A stretch of DNA of 64,000 nucleotides from Haloglomus halophilum. GTDB taxonomy: Archaea; Halobacteriota; Halobacteria; Halobacteriales; Haloarculaceae. The stretch spans positions 2,665,149 to 2,729,148 of the forward strand of contig NZ_CP101166.1 in assembly GCF_024298885.1 (NCBI RefSeq). Reading direction: 5' to 3'. Positions 52,137 to 61,600 of the stretch are shown here, piece after piece (the stretch's first letter is position 1; every line of letters begins with the position of its first letter). Under the pieces are notes generated by a model. It saw only the letters and a list, made by a program, of their open reading frames with translations, made no database searches and was not told where the DNA came from. The position numbers and the translations under genes are program-made.

Positions 52137-52304
52137 TCAACTCTGATTCCGACCCACATTCAGGAACGCCCCTCCGATTCCGAGCGCCAGCCCGACGGCC
52201 ATGACGGCCCCGCCGATGGTGGAGAGGTCGTTCCCGCCGCCAGCGAACAGGAATCCGCCGAAAATCAACACAACGAGCCCCAGTTCGTAGCCGAGGCGCG
52301 ACAT
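52137..52304 (-). CDS. Small two-span membrane protein
   Basis: A 55-residue protein, MSRLGYELGLVVLIFGGFLF then AGGGNDLSTIGGAVMAVGLA, with two hydrophobic helices linked by a Gly-rich turn. A GGGAAAACATC stretch (minus strand, about 52326-52336) lies 22-32 bases before this ATG, so it is preferred to an upstream in-frame start at 52340. Function is unknown. The 145-base gap on its 3' side (51992-52136) holds no supported gene. Confidence 0.6.
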   Translation of the reverse strand: MSRLGYELGLVVLIFGGFLFAGGGNDLSTIGGAVMAVGLALGIGGAFLNVGRNQS

Positions 52305-52410
52305 ATTCGCTGCCGTTCCCCGAGAGAGATGTTTTCCCACTCGTCTGTGGACGGTCTACCGGTCCTCGACCTGCGCCAACCGTAACCCCTGGTCCTCGGT
52401 CGGCGTCGGG

Positions 52411-52665
52411 TCACCGATTGCGGTCGATCCACTCGCAGAACCGGTCGAAGTCACGCGCGCCGGCCTGGTCGGCGATGCTCCGGAGTGTCCCCGTGTCGAG
52501 TTCGTCGTGGAGCGGGACCGGAACCGTCCGGGCGTCGGCATCGTGGTCTTCGGGTGGTTCCCAGCGCAGAATCGCGTGGTCGCCGTTGGTCCGGTCCCAC
52601 TCGTAGATGCCGCTGTTCACCATCACCTTCACGACCTCAATCCCAGAGAACGGTCCACGCGTCAT
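52411..52665 (-). CDS. hicA: HicA-family mRNA interferase toxin
   Basis: An 84-residue HicA-like protein with a dsRBD-like fold. Catalytic His30 lies in NGDHAILRW, and the family tail VPLHDELDTGTLRSIADQAG is present. HicA toxins cleave mRNA and are neutralised by HicB. It is downstream of hicB, separated by nine bases, in the usual archaeal order (antitoxin first). Length and motifs are intact, so the toxin is probably active. Confidence 0.86.
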   Translation of the reverse strand: MTRGPFSGIEVVKVMVNSGIYEWDRTNGDHAILRWEPPEDHDADARTVPVPLHDELDTGTLRSIADQAGARDFDRFCEWIDRNR

Positions 52666-52674
52666 CCGGCGTCG

Positions 52675-52959
52675 CTACTCGAAGACCTCCGAGTCATCGA
52701 TGCTCCCGGACTCGTTCCGTGCCGGGTCGATGCCGAGTTCGCGCAGGTCCGCCTCGCTCGGTGCGTCGCCGGCACCGTGGTACCCCGCGACGGCCTCGTC
52801 GAGGTTCGAGAGTGCGGCCCGACGCGTGGGTCCCTGCGACGTGACACCGGTGTCCTCGTCGCGGGCGACCCACGTCTCCCCGTCGTCTCCGAGGGACAGC
52901 GAGATGTTCACCGGGGAGACGCCGCCCTCCTCACCGGCGTCGTCGGCGTCCGTGCTCAT
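52675..52959 (-). CDS. hicB: HicB-like antitoxin
   Basis: A 94-residue acidic protein with a partial HicB/UPF0150 fold: VNISLSLGDDGETWVARDED, TGVTSQGPTRRAALSNLDEA. No separate DNA-binding ribbon-helix-helix or HTH tail is obvious, but the C-terminal ELGIDPARNESGSIDDSEVF could be a short interface. It would bind and inhibit HicA. A leaderless start at 52959 has a TATA-like AAACTTATT at 52984-52992. A palindrome lies between TATA and ATG. Confidence 0.84.
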   Translation of the reverse strand: MSTDADDAGEEGGVSPVNISLSLGDDGETWVARDEDTGVTSQGPTRRAALSNLDEAVAGYHGAGDAPSEADLRELGIDPARNESGSIDDSEVFE

Positions 52960-52980
52960 ACGTGATCGGATGGCTCACGT
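52960..52980. promoter_or_regulatory. Operator-like inverted repeat of the hicBA operon
   Basis: ACGTGA (52960-52965) and TCACGT (52975-52980) are perfect reverse complements with a 9-base spacer. They lie between the TATA-like element and the first codon of hicB, where a HicB or HicAB complex would block transcription. The function is inferred. Confidence 0.5.
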
Positions 52981-53018
52981 GCGAATAAGTTTGATGCACC
53001 GAAGAGAATCGGTCGGAT

Positions 53019-53813
53019 TCAGGCCTCGACCGCCAGCCCGGACTCGCGCAGCGCCTCGTCGGGGTCGGCGTCCTCGTGGACGACCAGGCTGACCGCACGG
53101 GTCATCGCCTCGGGGTCGTCGTGCTGGAAGATGGTCCGACCCATCGAGACGCCGGCCGCGCCGCCGTCCATCGCGCCGCGGACGTCGGCCAGCGTCTCGC
53201 GGTCGGTGTCGGGTTCGCCGCCCGCGATGACGACCGGCAGGCGCGTGGACTCGCAGACGTGCTCGTAGCTCTCGGCGTCGCCGGAGTAGGCCGTCTTCAC
53301 CACGTCCGCGCCGAGTTCCTCGCCCAGTCGCACCGCGTGGCCCAGCGCCTCGGGATCGTGCTCGTCGACGCCCGGTCCGCGGGCGTACGTCATCGCGAGC
53401 ACGGGGAGGCCGTAGTCGTCGGCCACGGTCGTCAGCTCCGCGAGCTCCTCGATCTGGCCGGGTTCGTGGTCCGAACCGACGTTGATGTGGAAGGAGACCG
53501 CGTCCGCGCCCGCACGGATGGCGTCCTTGACGCTGCCCGTGGTGCGCTTGTCGTTCGTGTCCGGGCCCACGACGGTCGAGCCGTTGAGGTGGACGATGTA
53601 GCCCGCGCCGTTCTTGTGGGGGTGGACCCGCGGGGCGATACCCTTCTGCGTGAGGACCGAGTCCGCACCGCCACGCGTGATGGCGTCGATGGTCGATTCG
53701 ATGTCCTTCAGCCCTGTCACCGCGCCCAGTGTGATGCCGTGGTCCATCGGCACCACGACGTACCGCCCGTCTGTCCCGATGCGGTCCAGGCGGGCCGTCT
53801 TCCCTGCATCCAT
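53019..53813 (-). CDS. 2-amino-3,7-dideoxy-D-threo-hept-6-ulosonate synthase
   Basis: A 264-residue class I aldolase-like enzyme, the archaeal alternative to DAHP synthase in aromatic amino-acid synthesis (homologous to MJ0400). Key regions are VVVPMDHGITLGAVTGL, with the catalytic Asp, the Schiff-base Lys in DVVKTAYSGD, and PVVIAGGEPDTDRETL. The start is ATG 53813. It lies next to trpCBA, fitting a shared aromatic pathway. The partner dehydroquinate synthase is not in the window. Confidence 0.87.
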   Translation of the reverse strand: MDAGKTARLDRIGTDGRYVVVPMDHGITLGAVTGLKDIESTIDAITRGGADSVLTQKGIAPRVHPHKNGAGYIVHLNGSTVVGPDTNDKRTTGSVKDAIRAGADAVSFHINVGSDHEPGQIEELAELTTVADDYGLPVLAMTYARGPGVDEHDPEALGHAVRLGEELGADVVKTAYSGDAESYEHVCESTRLPVVIAGGEPDTDRETLADVRGAMDGGAAGVSMGRTIFQHDDPEAMTRAVSLVVHEDADPDEALRESGLAVEA

Positions 53814-53936
53814 GTTACCTGACGGTGTGGCAGGTACGAACAAGGGCGTTCCGGTCGGGGCCGACGTTGCGGCAGGATGGAGTCGTTGTCGACCGGGCCG
53901 GAATCGCAGAAAGTGAGCCGGGCAGAGACGACCGAA

Positions 53937-54051
53937 CCCTGTTGAAAGCCCCCGGTCGCTCGGGGCTCCGCGGCTCGCTGCGCTCCTCGCTACGCTGCGG
54001 TGCTTGCTTCGCCGGGGAACCGCCGAGCGACCGGCCCCTTTCAGTCCGCCC
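53937..54051 (+). repeat. Hairpin repeat element, copy 3
   Basis: Same ends and plan as the element at 33555: CCCTGTTGAAAGCCCCC on the left, GGCCCCTTTCAGTCC then GCCC on the right. The stem CGGTCGCTCGG (53952-53962) pairs with CCGAGCGACCG (54023-54033). Compared with copy 1 (CGTTCGCTCG/CGAGCGAACG), one base pair is changed on both arms (T-A to G-C), a compensatory substitution. It lies between the aldolase-like gene and trpA. Confidence 0.6.
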
Positions 54052-54108
54052 TGTTGCTTGCTCGACGGAGCGACGCGTGCCGAAAACCAGGTGTGTCCGT
54101 TCCCTCCG

Positions 54109-54954
54109 TCAGTCCGCCTGCGACGCTTCCGTCTCGGCGCCCGCCAGCGCACCCTCCTTCAGCTCGCGGCCGAGTTCCTCCAGTTCGGCGGCGGTCTCCG
54201 CGACCGGCCGGTCCGTCTCGTGGCCCTCGGCGACGATGTCGACCAGCGCGCTCCCGACGATGACGCCGTCGGCGCCCGCCGCGATGACATCGCGGGCCTG
54301 CTCGAACGAGGAGATGCCGAAGCCGACCGCGCGGGGCAGGTCCGTCCCGGTCTCGGCGACGCGCGCGAGCGACTCGCTCGTCCGGTCGGAGACGCTCGCA
54401 CGGGCGCCCGTCACGCCCAGGCGGGCCTGGATGTAGAGGTAGCCCGAGGAGAGGTCCACGAGTCGCTGGAGCCGTTCCTCGCCCGTCGTCGGCGCGACGA
54501 TGGAGACGAGGTCGCGCCCGTGTTCGTCACAGGCCTCGCGGAGCGGCCCGGCCTCCTCCGCCGGCAGGTCCGGCACCACGAAGCCGTCGATGCCCTCCTC
54601 GGCGGCGCGCTCGACGAACGGTTCGGGACCTTCCTCATCGCCGTAGCGGTAGATGAGGTTGTAGTAGGTCATACAGACCAGCGGGGTGTCCACGTCCAGC
54701 TCCGAGACGAACTCGAAGTACCGCTCGACGGTCATGCCACCCTCCAGCGCCCGGACGACGGCCTGCTGGATGGTCGGGCCCTCTGCGATGGGCTCGGAGA
54801 AGGGCAGGCCGAGTTCGATGCAGTCCGCGCCCGCCCGCTCCAGGGCCTCGACGTACTCGAGCGAGGCCTCGTAGTTCGGGTCGCCGGCCGCGAGATAGGG
54901 GACGAAGGCGGGCTCGCCGTCGAACGCCGCCGGGATGTGGCTCTGACCACTCAT
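54109..54954 (-). CDS. trpA: Tryptophan synthase alpha subunit
   Basis: A 281-residue TIM-barrel protein cleaving indole-3-glycerol phosphate to indole. The catalytic Glu is Glu47 ([10 protein letters not shown]), equivalent to Glu49 of the enteric enzyme, and Glu58 in IAEGPTIQ stands where Asp60 is normally found, a D-to-E replacement. Later [12 protein letters not shown] and [10 protein letters not shown] are phosphate-binding motifs. It overlaps trpB by four bases (54951-54954). Confidence 0.93.
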   Translation of the reverse strand: MSGQSHIPAAFDGEPAFVPYLAAGDPNYEASLEYVEALERAGADCIELGLPFSEPIAEGPTIQQAVVRALEGGMTVERYFEFVSELDVDTPLVCMTYYNLIYRYGDEEGPEPFVERAAEEGIDGFVVPDLPAEEAGPLREACDEHGRDLVSIVAPTTGEERLQRLVDLSSGYLYIQARLGVTGARASVSDRTSESLARVAETGTDLPRAVGFGISSFEQARDVIAAGADGVIVGSALVDIVAEGHETDRPVAETAAELEELGRELKEGALAGAETEASQAD

Positions 54955-56270
54955 CGGAGGCCACCCTCCCCCTCGAACACGCCCATCTCCGGCGCGTTCG
55001 GCAGGTCGCGCGTCGCGGTCTCCTCGATGGCCGACTCGAGGTCCTTGTCGCCCCGCCCGGAGACGTTGACGACGACGTACTCCCCGAGTTCCGAGGGGTC
55101 GTCGTGCTCCTCCAGGTACGCCAGCGCGTGGGCCGTCTCAAGCGCAGGGATGATGCCCTCGGCCTGTGAGAGCCGGTGGAACGCCTCCAGTGCCGCGTCG
55201 TCGTCGACGTTCACGGCCTCGACGCGGCCCTCGTCGACGAGGTTCGCCAGCTCGGGGCCGACGCCGGCGTAATCGAGGCCGGAGGAGACCGAGTGGGACT
55301 CCATTATCTGTCCGTCGGCGTCCTGCAGGACCTTCGTCCGGGCGCCGTGGAGCACGCCCTCGGTGCCCGTCGAGAGCGACGCCGAGTTGGGGGCGACGCC
55401 GCGTTCCTCGTCGACGGCGAGCGAGGAGCCGCCAGCCTCGACCGCGTACAGGCCAACCTCGTCCTCGGCACCGGGGTCGTTCTCGGCCGGCTCCGTGCCG
55501 GGGAGCCCGCCGGGGTCGACGAACTCCGAGAAGATGCCCATCGTGTTCGAGCCGCCGCCCGCGCAGGCGACGACGGCATCGGGGAGCTGCCCGAACGCCT
55601 CCATCGACTGGCGCTTCGTCTCCGCGCTGATGGGCCGGTGGAAGTCACGGACCATCGACGGGAACGGGTGCGGGCCGACGATGCTCCCGATGACGTAGTG
55701 GGTGGTCTCGACCGTCGTCGCCCAGTCGCGCATCGTCTCGTTGATGGCCTCCTTCAGCGTCCCGCGGCCGATGTCGACGGGGTTCACCTCGGCGCCGTTG
55801 ATGCGCATCCGGAAGACGTTGGGGCGCTGGCGGTTGATGTCGCGCCGGCCCATGTATATCTCGCAGGGCATATCGAGGTGCGCGGCGGCCATCGCCGTCG
55901 CGGTGCCGTGCTGCCCGGCGCCGGTCTCGGCGACGATGCGCTCCTTGCCCATGTACTTCGCCAGCAGGCACTGGCCGAGCGCGTTGTTGAGCTTGTGTGC
56001 GCCGCCGTGGAGCAGGTCCTCGCGCTTGAGGTACACCTCGACGCCGTAGCGCTCGCTCAGCTGGTCGGCCCGGCCCAGCGGCGTGGGCCGGCCGCCGAAG
56101 TCCCGCAGGCGCTCGCGGAACTCGTCCATGAAGCCGTCCTCGTTGTCGAGGACGTAGCGCTCGTAGGCGTCGGTCAACTCCTCGATAGCCGGCATCAGTG
56201 CCTCCGGGACGTACTGGCCGCCGTACTGCCCGAACTTGCCGTCGCCGCCGCGTCGTTGTTGTTCGCTCAT
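54951..56270 (-). CDS. trpB: Tryptophan synthase beta subunit
   Basis: A 439-residue PLP enzyme joining indole and serine to form tryptophan. The PLP lysine is Lys93 in [12 protein letters not shown], the catalytic Glu in [13 protein letters not shown], and the phosphate-binding [10 protein letters not shown] is present. The substrate loop [20 protein letters not shown] fits TrpB1. The gene is the middle of trpCBA: it overlaps trpC by four bases (56267-56270) and trpA by four. The operon layout matches the haloarchaeal trpCBA operon; trpDFEG would be elsewhere. Confidence 0.94.
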   Translation of the reverse strand: MSEQQRRGGDGKFGQYGGQYVPEALMPAIEELTDAYERYVLDNEDGFMDEFRERLRDFGGRPTPLGRADQLSERYGVEVYLKREDLLHGGAHKLNNALGQCLLAKYMGKERIVAETGAGQHGTATAMAAAHLDMPCEIYMGRRDINRQRPNVFRMRINGAEVNPVDIGRGTLKEAINETMRDWATTVETTHYVIGSIVGPHPFPSMVRDFHRPISAETKRQSMEAFGQLPDAVVACAGGGSNTMGIFSEFVDPGGLPGTEPAENDPGAEDEVGLYAVEAGGSSLAVDEERGVAPNSASLSTGTEGVLHGARTKVLQDADGQIMESHSVSSGLDYAGVGPELANLVDEGRVEAVNVDDDAALEAFHRLSQAEGIIPALETAHALAYLEEHDDPSELGEYVVVNVSGRGDKDLESAIEETATRDLPNAPEMGVFEGEGGLR

Positions 56271-57055
56271 GATGAATCGCCACCCTCGGCGGGCGTCGTC
56301 AGCCGCTCCGTGTTCGCGCGGACGGGGCCGTCCATGATGGCTGACCCGACCAGCAGTCCGTCGGCGCCGGCTGCCCGCATCCGCGCGGCGTCCTCGACGG
56401 TACCGATGCCGCTCTCCGCAATCAGGGTGACGTTTGCGCGTTCCTCGGGAGACAGCGACGCCGCGACGCGCTCGAAGGTAGAGAGGTCCACCTCGAGGGC
56501 GGCGAGGTCGCGGTTGTTCACGCCGACGATGTCCGCCCCTGCTGCGAGCGCCCGCTCCAGTTCCTCGGCGTCGTGCACTTCGACGAGGACCTGGAAGCCG
56601 CGCTCGCGCGCGGCCGCCAGCATCGGCTCGAGGTCGTCACCGAGGAAGCGTGCGATGAGCAACACCACGTCTGATTCGACGGCATCCAGTTGCGCCTCGT
56701 GCAGGAGGAAATCCTTCCGAAGGACGGGCACGTCGACGGCCTCCCGGATGCGCTCCAGCGAGTCCGTCGAGCCGCCGAAGTGCTCGGGCTCGGTCAGCAC
56801 CGACAGCGCTGCCGCACCGCCGTCGACCATCTCCTCGGCCAGCGCCACGGGGTCGTCGTGTCGCTCACCCTCCGTGGTGGGCGAGGTCGGTTTCACCTCG
56901 GCGATGACCGGCACGCGCCCGTCGGCCTCCGCTGCGGCGAACGCCTCGGGCAGCGACCGCGACTCGACCGACACACGCTCGTCGCTCCCCCCGCGCTCGC
57001 GGGCCGCCGCCAGGATGGAACGCACGGCCGGTGCCAGCTCCTCGGTGGTATCCAT
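56267..57055 (-). CDS. trpC: Indole-3-glycerol-phosphate synthase
   Basis: A 262-residue TIM-barrel enzyme closing the indole ring from CdRP. The catalytic Lys55 is in [12 protein letters not shown], the second Lys in [12 protein letters not shown], and [15 protein letters not shown] and [13 protein letters not shown] carry the remaining active-site residues. ATG 57055 ([13 protein letters not shown]) is the chosen start; a TATA-like TCTTATGCA at about 57082-57090 lies 27-35 bases upstream, so the operon is probably transcribed from here without a leader. No attenuator or leader peptide is visible. Confidence 0.93.
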   Translation of the reverse strand: MDTTEELAPAVRSILAAARERGGSDERVSVESRSLPEAFAAAEADGRVPVIAEVKPTSPTTEGERHDDPVALAEEMVDGGAAALSVLTEPEHFGGSTDSLERIREAVDVPVLRKDFLLHEAQLDAVESDVVLLIARFLGDDLEPMLAAARERGFQVLVEVHDAEELERALAAGADIVGVNNRDLAALEVDLSTFERVAASLSPEERANVTLIAESGIGTVEDAARMRAAGADGLLVGSAIMDGPVRANTERLTTPAEGGDSS

Positions 57056-57163
57056 TACTGTACACTGAGGGACGTATCTGTGCATAAGACTTGCGGGACG
57101 CGGTTGCCGCCTGCCGGTCGACGGCCGTACTTCAATGCCCGGACATGACGGGAGGAATCTGTT

Positions 57164-57177
57164 TGACCGAACGGTCA
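57164..57177. promoter_or_regulatory. TetR-type operator-like palindrome
   Basis: TGACCG-AA-CGGTCA is a perfect inverted repeat with a 2-base centre, 15 bases before the ATG at 57192 and next to AATCTGTTT, the likely TATA region. Palindromes with GACCG/CGGTC half-sites are typical of TetR/AcrR repressors, and a bound dimer here would cover the transcription start. No repressor gene is adjacent. Confidence 0.55.
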
Positions 57178-57191
57178 GTCCATCAGGACGA

Positions 57192-58394
57192 ATGCGAGAA
57201 CGGACCCTCGGTCGACGGTCACTCCTCCAGGGAATCGCGGGGGCGGGAGCGTTCACGGTCCTTCCGGGGACTGCCCGCGGTACCGCGCCGCCGACCACGG
57301 ACCCACACACGCGACTGACGTTCGCGGCCGCGGTCGACGCAGTCGTCCCGGCGACCCCATCCCTCCCGTCCGGCGACGGTGGCGACGACGGCAAGCAGTA
57401 CGGCCACGTCGGCGAGGAGCACGTGCCCGGCGCTGTCGAGGTGGGCGTCGACGAGTACATGATCACCTACGTGAACTCGCTGCTGGGTATCGGGAGCGAG
57501 GAACTGGGGCTCACCGGTGAGCTTCGACTGGCCGAACTCGTGGGGCTCGTCCTCGACGCCGCGGCGACCGAACTGGTCGCCCGCGGCGAGAACACGGTGC
57601 CGCTGGACCCGGGACGGGTCCTCGACCTGCTCGACCTTCGGGACATCGCGGCGGACCCCCGGAGCCTGGCGGCCGGGCCGTTCGCGAAGCTCTCGCGGAC
57701 GGACCGGCTCCGGGCGCTCGCCATGCTGGACGAGAAGGAACTCGACACCGCCGAACTCCCCGGTCCGCTCGTCGAGGCCGACGCCGGCCTGGTCCCGCAG
57801 CTCATCGTCGGCTTCTCCGAGGTCATCTACTACAGCGAGTGGCAGGGGTACGACGATATCGGCGGGCCCCCGAGCGAGCGGTCGCACCCGAACGATCCCG
57901 ATGCGGTCCAGTCCTGGCGGCAGACCGGCTACCCCGGGTTCGAGGACGGCAACGCGGCGTTCCGGGGCTACTGGGGTGCCCCCGACTCGTCCCTCGGCGG
58001 TGGCCGGACCTGGAAGACCTACAAGGGACCACAGGGCCCCCGCCAGCTCACCTTCGAGTCGGGCGCGTTCCGCGAGAACGACTACGACACGGGCGACTAC
58101 GAGGAGGTGTACCCGGAGACGGGCCGGACCGACGGCGACACGCCGGTCACGGACGTGACCGGCATCGTCCGCGGCGAGGACCCCGGCGACGCCCCCGGTG
58201 AGACCGACAACCCGGCGGGAACCGCCCCGTCCCCCGACGCGTCCGGGACCGACGGGCCCGGCGACGGCGGAACCGACGATGCGGACGGCATGGACGACAG
58301 CGGGTTCATCGGCGGGCGGACCGACGATGCCGACGACGCCGACGATGCCGACGACGACGGCCTGCTCGGCGGGCTGCTGGGGGGTGACGACTGA
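57192..58394 (+). CDS. Tat-exported gluconate 2-dehydrogenase subunit 3-like protein, copy 1
   Basis: A 400-residue protein. The N-terminus [15 protein letters not shown] (residues about 7-21) is a twin-arginine signal, so the protein is probably exported folded. The core ([20 protein letters not shown] start, [43 protein letters not shown]) matches the subunit-3 family of gluconate 2-dehydrogenase. A Gly/Asp-rich acidic tail follows. Its stop TGA (58392-58394) shares a base with the ATG of the GMC gene (TGATG), showing tight coupling. It probably chaperones or co-exports the flavoprotein. Confidence 0.85.
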   Translation: MRERTLGRRSLLQGIAGAGAFTVLPGTARGTAPPTTDPHTRLTFAAAVDAVVPATPSLPSGDGGDDGKQYGHVGEEHVPGAVEVGVDEYMITYVNSLLGIGSEELGLTGELRLAELVGLVLDAAATELVARGENTVPLDPGRVLDLLDLRDIAADPRSLAAGPFAKLSRTDRLRALAMLDEKELDTAELPGPLVEADAGLVPQLIVGFSEVIYYSEWQGYDDIGGPPSERSHPNDPDAVQSWRQTGYPGFEDGNAAFRGYWGAPDSSLGGGRTWKTYKGPQGPRQLTFESGAFRENDYDTGDYEEVYPETGRTDGDTPVTDVTGIVRGEDPGDAPGETDNPAGTAPSPDASGTDGPGDGGTDDADGMDDSGFIGGRTDDADDADDADDDGLLGGLLGGDD

Positions 58395-60199
58395 TGGTCG
58401 ACCGTGAGTACGATGTCGTTGTCGTCGGCGCCGGCGGGGACGGGCCGGTCGCGTGCTGGAAGCTCGCGGAGGCCGGGCTGGACGTACTGCTCCTGGAGGC
58501 GGGCCCGTTCCACGGGAACGAGGAGTGGCCCCACCCCCACGAGGAGGCCGGCGGGGAGTACTCCGACAGCGCGAGCGACCTCTCGGGCGAGCTGCTGGAC
58601 GAGCAGTTCACGACACGCGAGTTCGAGATGACGGGGAAGCTCCTGTTCGGCCCGGCCGACCACGAGCGGGGACTCTGGTTCCGGAAGTTCCCCGGCGATG
58701 GCGCGCTGCTCCAGTGTGCCGGCGTCGGCGGCACGACGCTGCACTACACCGGCAACCACCCCCGGGCGTATCCGGCCGCCATCGACGAGCAGGGTCACTG
58801 GCCCGACGAGGTGTCGTACGCTGACCTCGTCCCGTACTACCGGGAGGTCGAGACGATGACTGAGGTCCAGCCGGCGCCCGTGACGAAGAAGGAGGAGCTG
58901 TTCTTCCAGGGCGCCGAGGAGGCCGGCTGGGAGCTGCTGGACACGAAGAACGTCACGGAGCCGGGCTACCGCCCGCAGCCCAACGCCGTCCGGCAGCCCT
59001 CGGAGAAGCTGCACGTCTCGAACGACTACGACGGGAACTTCCGCCACCCCGCCGACCCGTCGGCCGAGGACCCCGTCGAGGGCTCGACGGGAGCGCTCTC
59101 GATGATCGCGGGCAACCCCCATCCGAAGGGGGCCCCGTTCGAGGAGAAGGCCAAGCGCGCCTCCAACGTGAGCTTCGTCCCGGCGGCACTGCGGGCCAGC
59201 GACGACCCCGAGAAGGGTGACGTGCACGTCCGGCCCAACGCGTTTGCCACCGACATCGAGGCCGACCGCGCGCTCGGGGACGCCCCCGTCGCGACCGGTG
59301 TCACCTTCCGTGACACCTGGACGGGACAGAAGGAGTCCGTCGAGGCGGAGGTAGTCGTGCTGGCGGCGGGCGCCATCGAGACGCCGCGGCTCTACCTCAA
59401 CAGTGGCCTGCCGCAGAACGGCTGGGTCGGCAAGGGGATGACCATCCACTTCGGCGACAACGTGATGGGGTTCTGGGAGTCCGAGGGCGCCTACCGCGAA
59501 CTGGAAGAGCGCCTGTACGACCACCCGGACACGCAGCTCGACGGGTCGCCGACCGTCGCCCAGCACGAGGGGCAGAACATCGCCGCGCGGTTCGACTACC
59601 CTGGGCTGGGGATGCTCCAGACGACCGGCATCGGCCCGGGTGTCGGCGCGCTGCTCGGATTCGGTGCCTCCGCCTCGGGCTTCAGTTTCCGCAACGACGT
59701 GGCCGACGCGCCGTGGGACTCGATGGGCCGGCTGACCGGTGAGGAGCTGAAGTACCACCTCTCGCACTACGAGCGGAACCTCCCGGTTCTCGTCGTGACC
59801 GACGACCGGCCCCACCAGCGCAACGGTGTCTCGGTCGCACCGGGCGCCGAGGACGAACACGGCCCGATACCTCTCGTGAACTACGTCCCCGGCGACGCCG
59901 ATATCAAGCGCCGTGACCGGCTTGCGGAGATCTGCACGGAGATCCTCCGCGAGGCGGGCGCCGACCACGTCCACCGGTCGGACTCGCCGCCTGCGGCACT
60001 GCACATCCACGGGACGATGCGGATGGGTAAGCGCGGCGAGCGAGTCGTGGACACGGCCTGTGAATGCGTCGAGGTGGACCGACTGTTCGTGGCCGACCAC
60101 TCCGTCCTGCCGAACTCGCTGGGAGGGCCGAACCCGACGAACACCGGCCAGGCCATGGCGGCCCGGACGGCCGAGCACATCGTCGACCGCTACTTCTGA
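58394..60199 (+). CDS. GMC-family oxidoreductase, copy 1
   Basis: A 601-residue flavoprotein. FAD is bound by VVVVGAGGDGPVACWKLAEA (residues 8-27), LLLEAGPFHG and the middle CAGVGGTTLHYTGNHPRAYP. C-terminal catalytic elements are HIHGTMRMG and NSLGGPNPTNTGQA, the usual GMC His/Asn pair. The family covers alcohol, glucose and gluconate dehydrogenases; substrate and electron acceptor cannot be told. No signal peptide is present, so export would depend on its Tat-bearing partner. A near-identical plan is repeated in the gene at 61600. Confidence 0.9.
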   Translation: MVDREYDVVVVGAGGDGPVACWKLAEAGLDVLLLEAGPFHGNEEWPHPHEEAGGEYSDSASDLSGELLDEQFTTREFEMTGKLLFGPADHERGLWFRKFPGDGALLQCAGVGGTTLHYTGNHPRAYPAAIDEQGHWPDEVSYADLVPYYREVETMTEVQPAPVTKKEELFFQGAEEAGWELLDTKNVTEPGYRPQPNAVRQPSEKLHVSNDYDGNFRHPADPSAEDPVEGSTGALSMIAGNPHPKGAPFEEKAKRASNVSFVPAALRASDDPEKGDVHVRPNAFATDIEADRALGDAPVATGVTFRDTWTGQKESVEAEVVVLAAGAIETPRLYLNSGLPQNGWVGKGMTIHFGDNVMGFWESEGAYRELEERLYDHPDTQLDGSPTVAQHEGQNIAARFDYPGLGMLQTTGIGPGVGALLGFGASASGFSFRNDVADAPWDSMGRLTGEELKYHLSHYERNLPVLVVTDDRPHQRNGVSVAPGAEDEHGPIPLVNYVPGDADIKRRDRLAEICTEILREAGADHVHRSDSPPAALHIHGTMRMGKRGERVVDTACECVEVDRLFVADHSVLPNSLGGPNPTNTGQAMAARTAEHIVDRYF

Positions 60200-60412
60200 C
60201 AGGTCCACGCGGCCCGGGGCGCCGCCCTCGCCACACCGCCGCCGGAGCGGTCAGTACAAATACGTCCCCACATAGACGGCGACAGTCGTTAGCCGCTATT
60301 CTCCTATGCGAGATGTACGGAGCGACCCGTCGGCCGGCAGCGGCAGACACGTGGTGTGTGTCTCGGTGCGACGACGTACCGGTGGTGGGCAGGCCGACGG
60401 GCCACACGAACA

Positions 60413-61600
60413 ATGCTAGGACGACCAGCAGACGACGGAGACGAGGAGCCGAACACGGACGAACAGCTCGACCGCCCGCCTCAGGCGGCCGGAGCCGACC
60501 GGACGGCCGACGACCGGCGGGCACACCCCTCGCGCCGGAGTCGGAGCCGGCGCGGGTTCCTCGGCGGCATGGCCGGGATGGGCGTCGGCGTCGGGACGGT
60601 GACGCCCGGGCGCGTGCTCCAGCAGGTAGAGGACCTGCTCTCGCAGGTCGACGAGGAGGACCTGCCCGCCGACACGGACGCCGGGCCGCACGACCCACAC
60701 ACGGTTGCGACGTTCGAGGCCATCATCGACGCGGTCGTGCCGAACACGCGTGAGGCGGACGGCCACGACCCCGTCACGACGGACAAGGTCGGCGAGGAAC
60801 TCGGGGATATCCACCAGTACGGCGGCCTCGACGCCGGCATGACCGGGATGTGCATCGACATCCTCAACGACTTCATGTCTCCCGAGGTCTCCCTCCCGAA
60901 GGTGACCAACACGGGCGAGACGGCACCGCTCTCGGAGGCGCTGGCGGCGATTCTGGACGTGGCGGCGAGCGAACTCGTCGCCCGGGGCGGGAATCAGGAC
61001 ACGCCCGAGCCCGGTCGGTTCGGCCCCGCTGGCGGCCCGTTCGCCAGCCTCTCCCGGGAGGACCGCTTCCGGGCCCTGTACGACGTGGAGAACCGGGCGA
61101 ACCAGCTCGGCGAGGGCGAAGCGCAGGTGAGCGAGGCCGCAGGCATCGACAACGGTCGGTACAGCCGGACCGGAAGCTTCGTCGTCGCGCTGGCGGTCGT
61201 CTTCCCGCCCATCGTCTACTACAGCGATATGAACGCGTACGACGACTTCATCGACAACGCGCCCAGCGAGCGCGATTTCGCCCCCGAGGAACACAACAGC
61301 GCGCCCGAGAGATACGACACACTGCTGGGGTGGGCCCAGACCGGCTATCCCGGTATCACCGAGGGCCACGATGCACTCCGCGGATACGAACTGGACGAGC
61401 GGTTCAGGGCGACCGGGAAAGGGCGGCAGCGCCCTGGCGGCGTGGTCGACGGGGGCGCGGGCCTCGACGACACGAACGGTAGCGTGGACGGCGGCACGGA
61501 CGGTGATTCGAACGGCGACGCGGGCGAGGGCGGCGATAGCCCGTTCCCGGACCCGCTGCCGACCGGACCGGTGGACGGGTTCATGGAGGGTGGATTCTGA
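60413..61600 (+). CDS. Tat-exported gluconate 2-dehydrogenase subunit 3-like protein, copy 2
   Basis: A 395-residue paralogue of the gene at 57192. Its Tat motif RRSRSRRGFLGGMAGMG is preceded by about 40 hydrophilic residues, longer than usual; ATG 60413 is the only start without a foreign upstream segment. The family core is visible in HTVATFEAIIDAVVPNTREA, TAPLSEALAAILDVAASELV and VIYYSD-like YYSDMNAYDDFI, plus WAQTGYPGI. It overlaps the next ATG in TGATG (61598-61602). The 213 bases upstream hold a TATA-like TACAAATACG at about 60254-60263 and no palindrome like that of copy 1. Confidence 0.83.
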   Translation: MLGRPADDGDEEPNTDEQLDRPPQAAGADRTADDRRAHPSRRSRSRRGFLGGMAGMGVGVGTVTPGRVLQQVEDLLSQVDEEDLPADTDAGPHDPHTVATFEAIIDAVVPNTREADGHDPVTTDKVGEELGDIHQYGGLDAGMTGMCIDILNDFMSPEVSLPKVTNTGETAPLSEALAAILDVAASELVARGGNQDTPEPGRFGPAGGPFASLSREDRFRALYDVENRANQLGEGEAQVSEAAGIDNGRYSRTGSFVVALAVVFPPIVYYSDMNAYDDFIDNAPSERDFAPEEHNSAPERYDTLLGWAQTGYPGITEGHDALRGYELDERFRATGKGRQRPGGVVDGGAGLDDTNGSVDGGTDGDSNGDAGEGGDSPFPDPLPTGPVDGFMEGGF

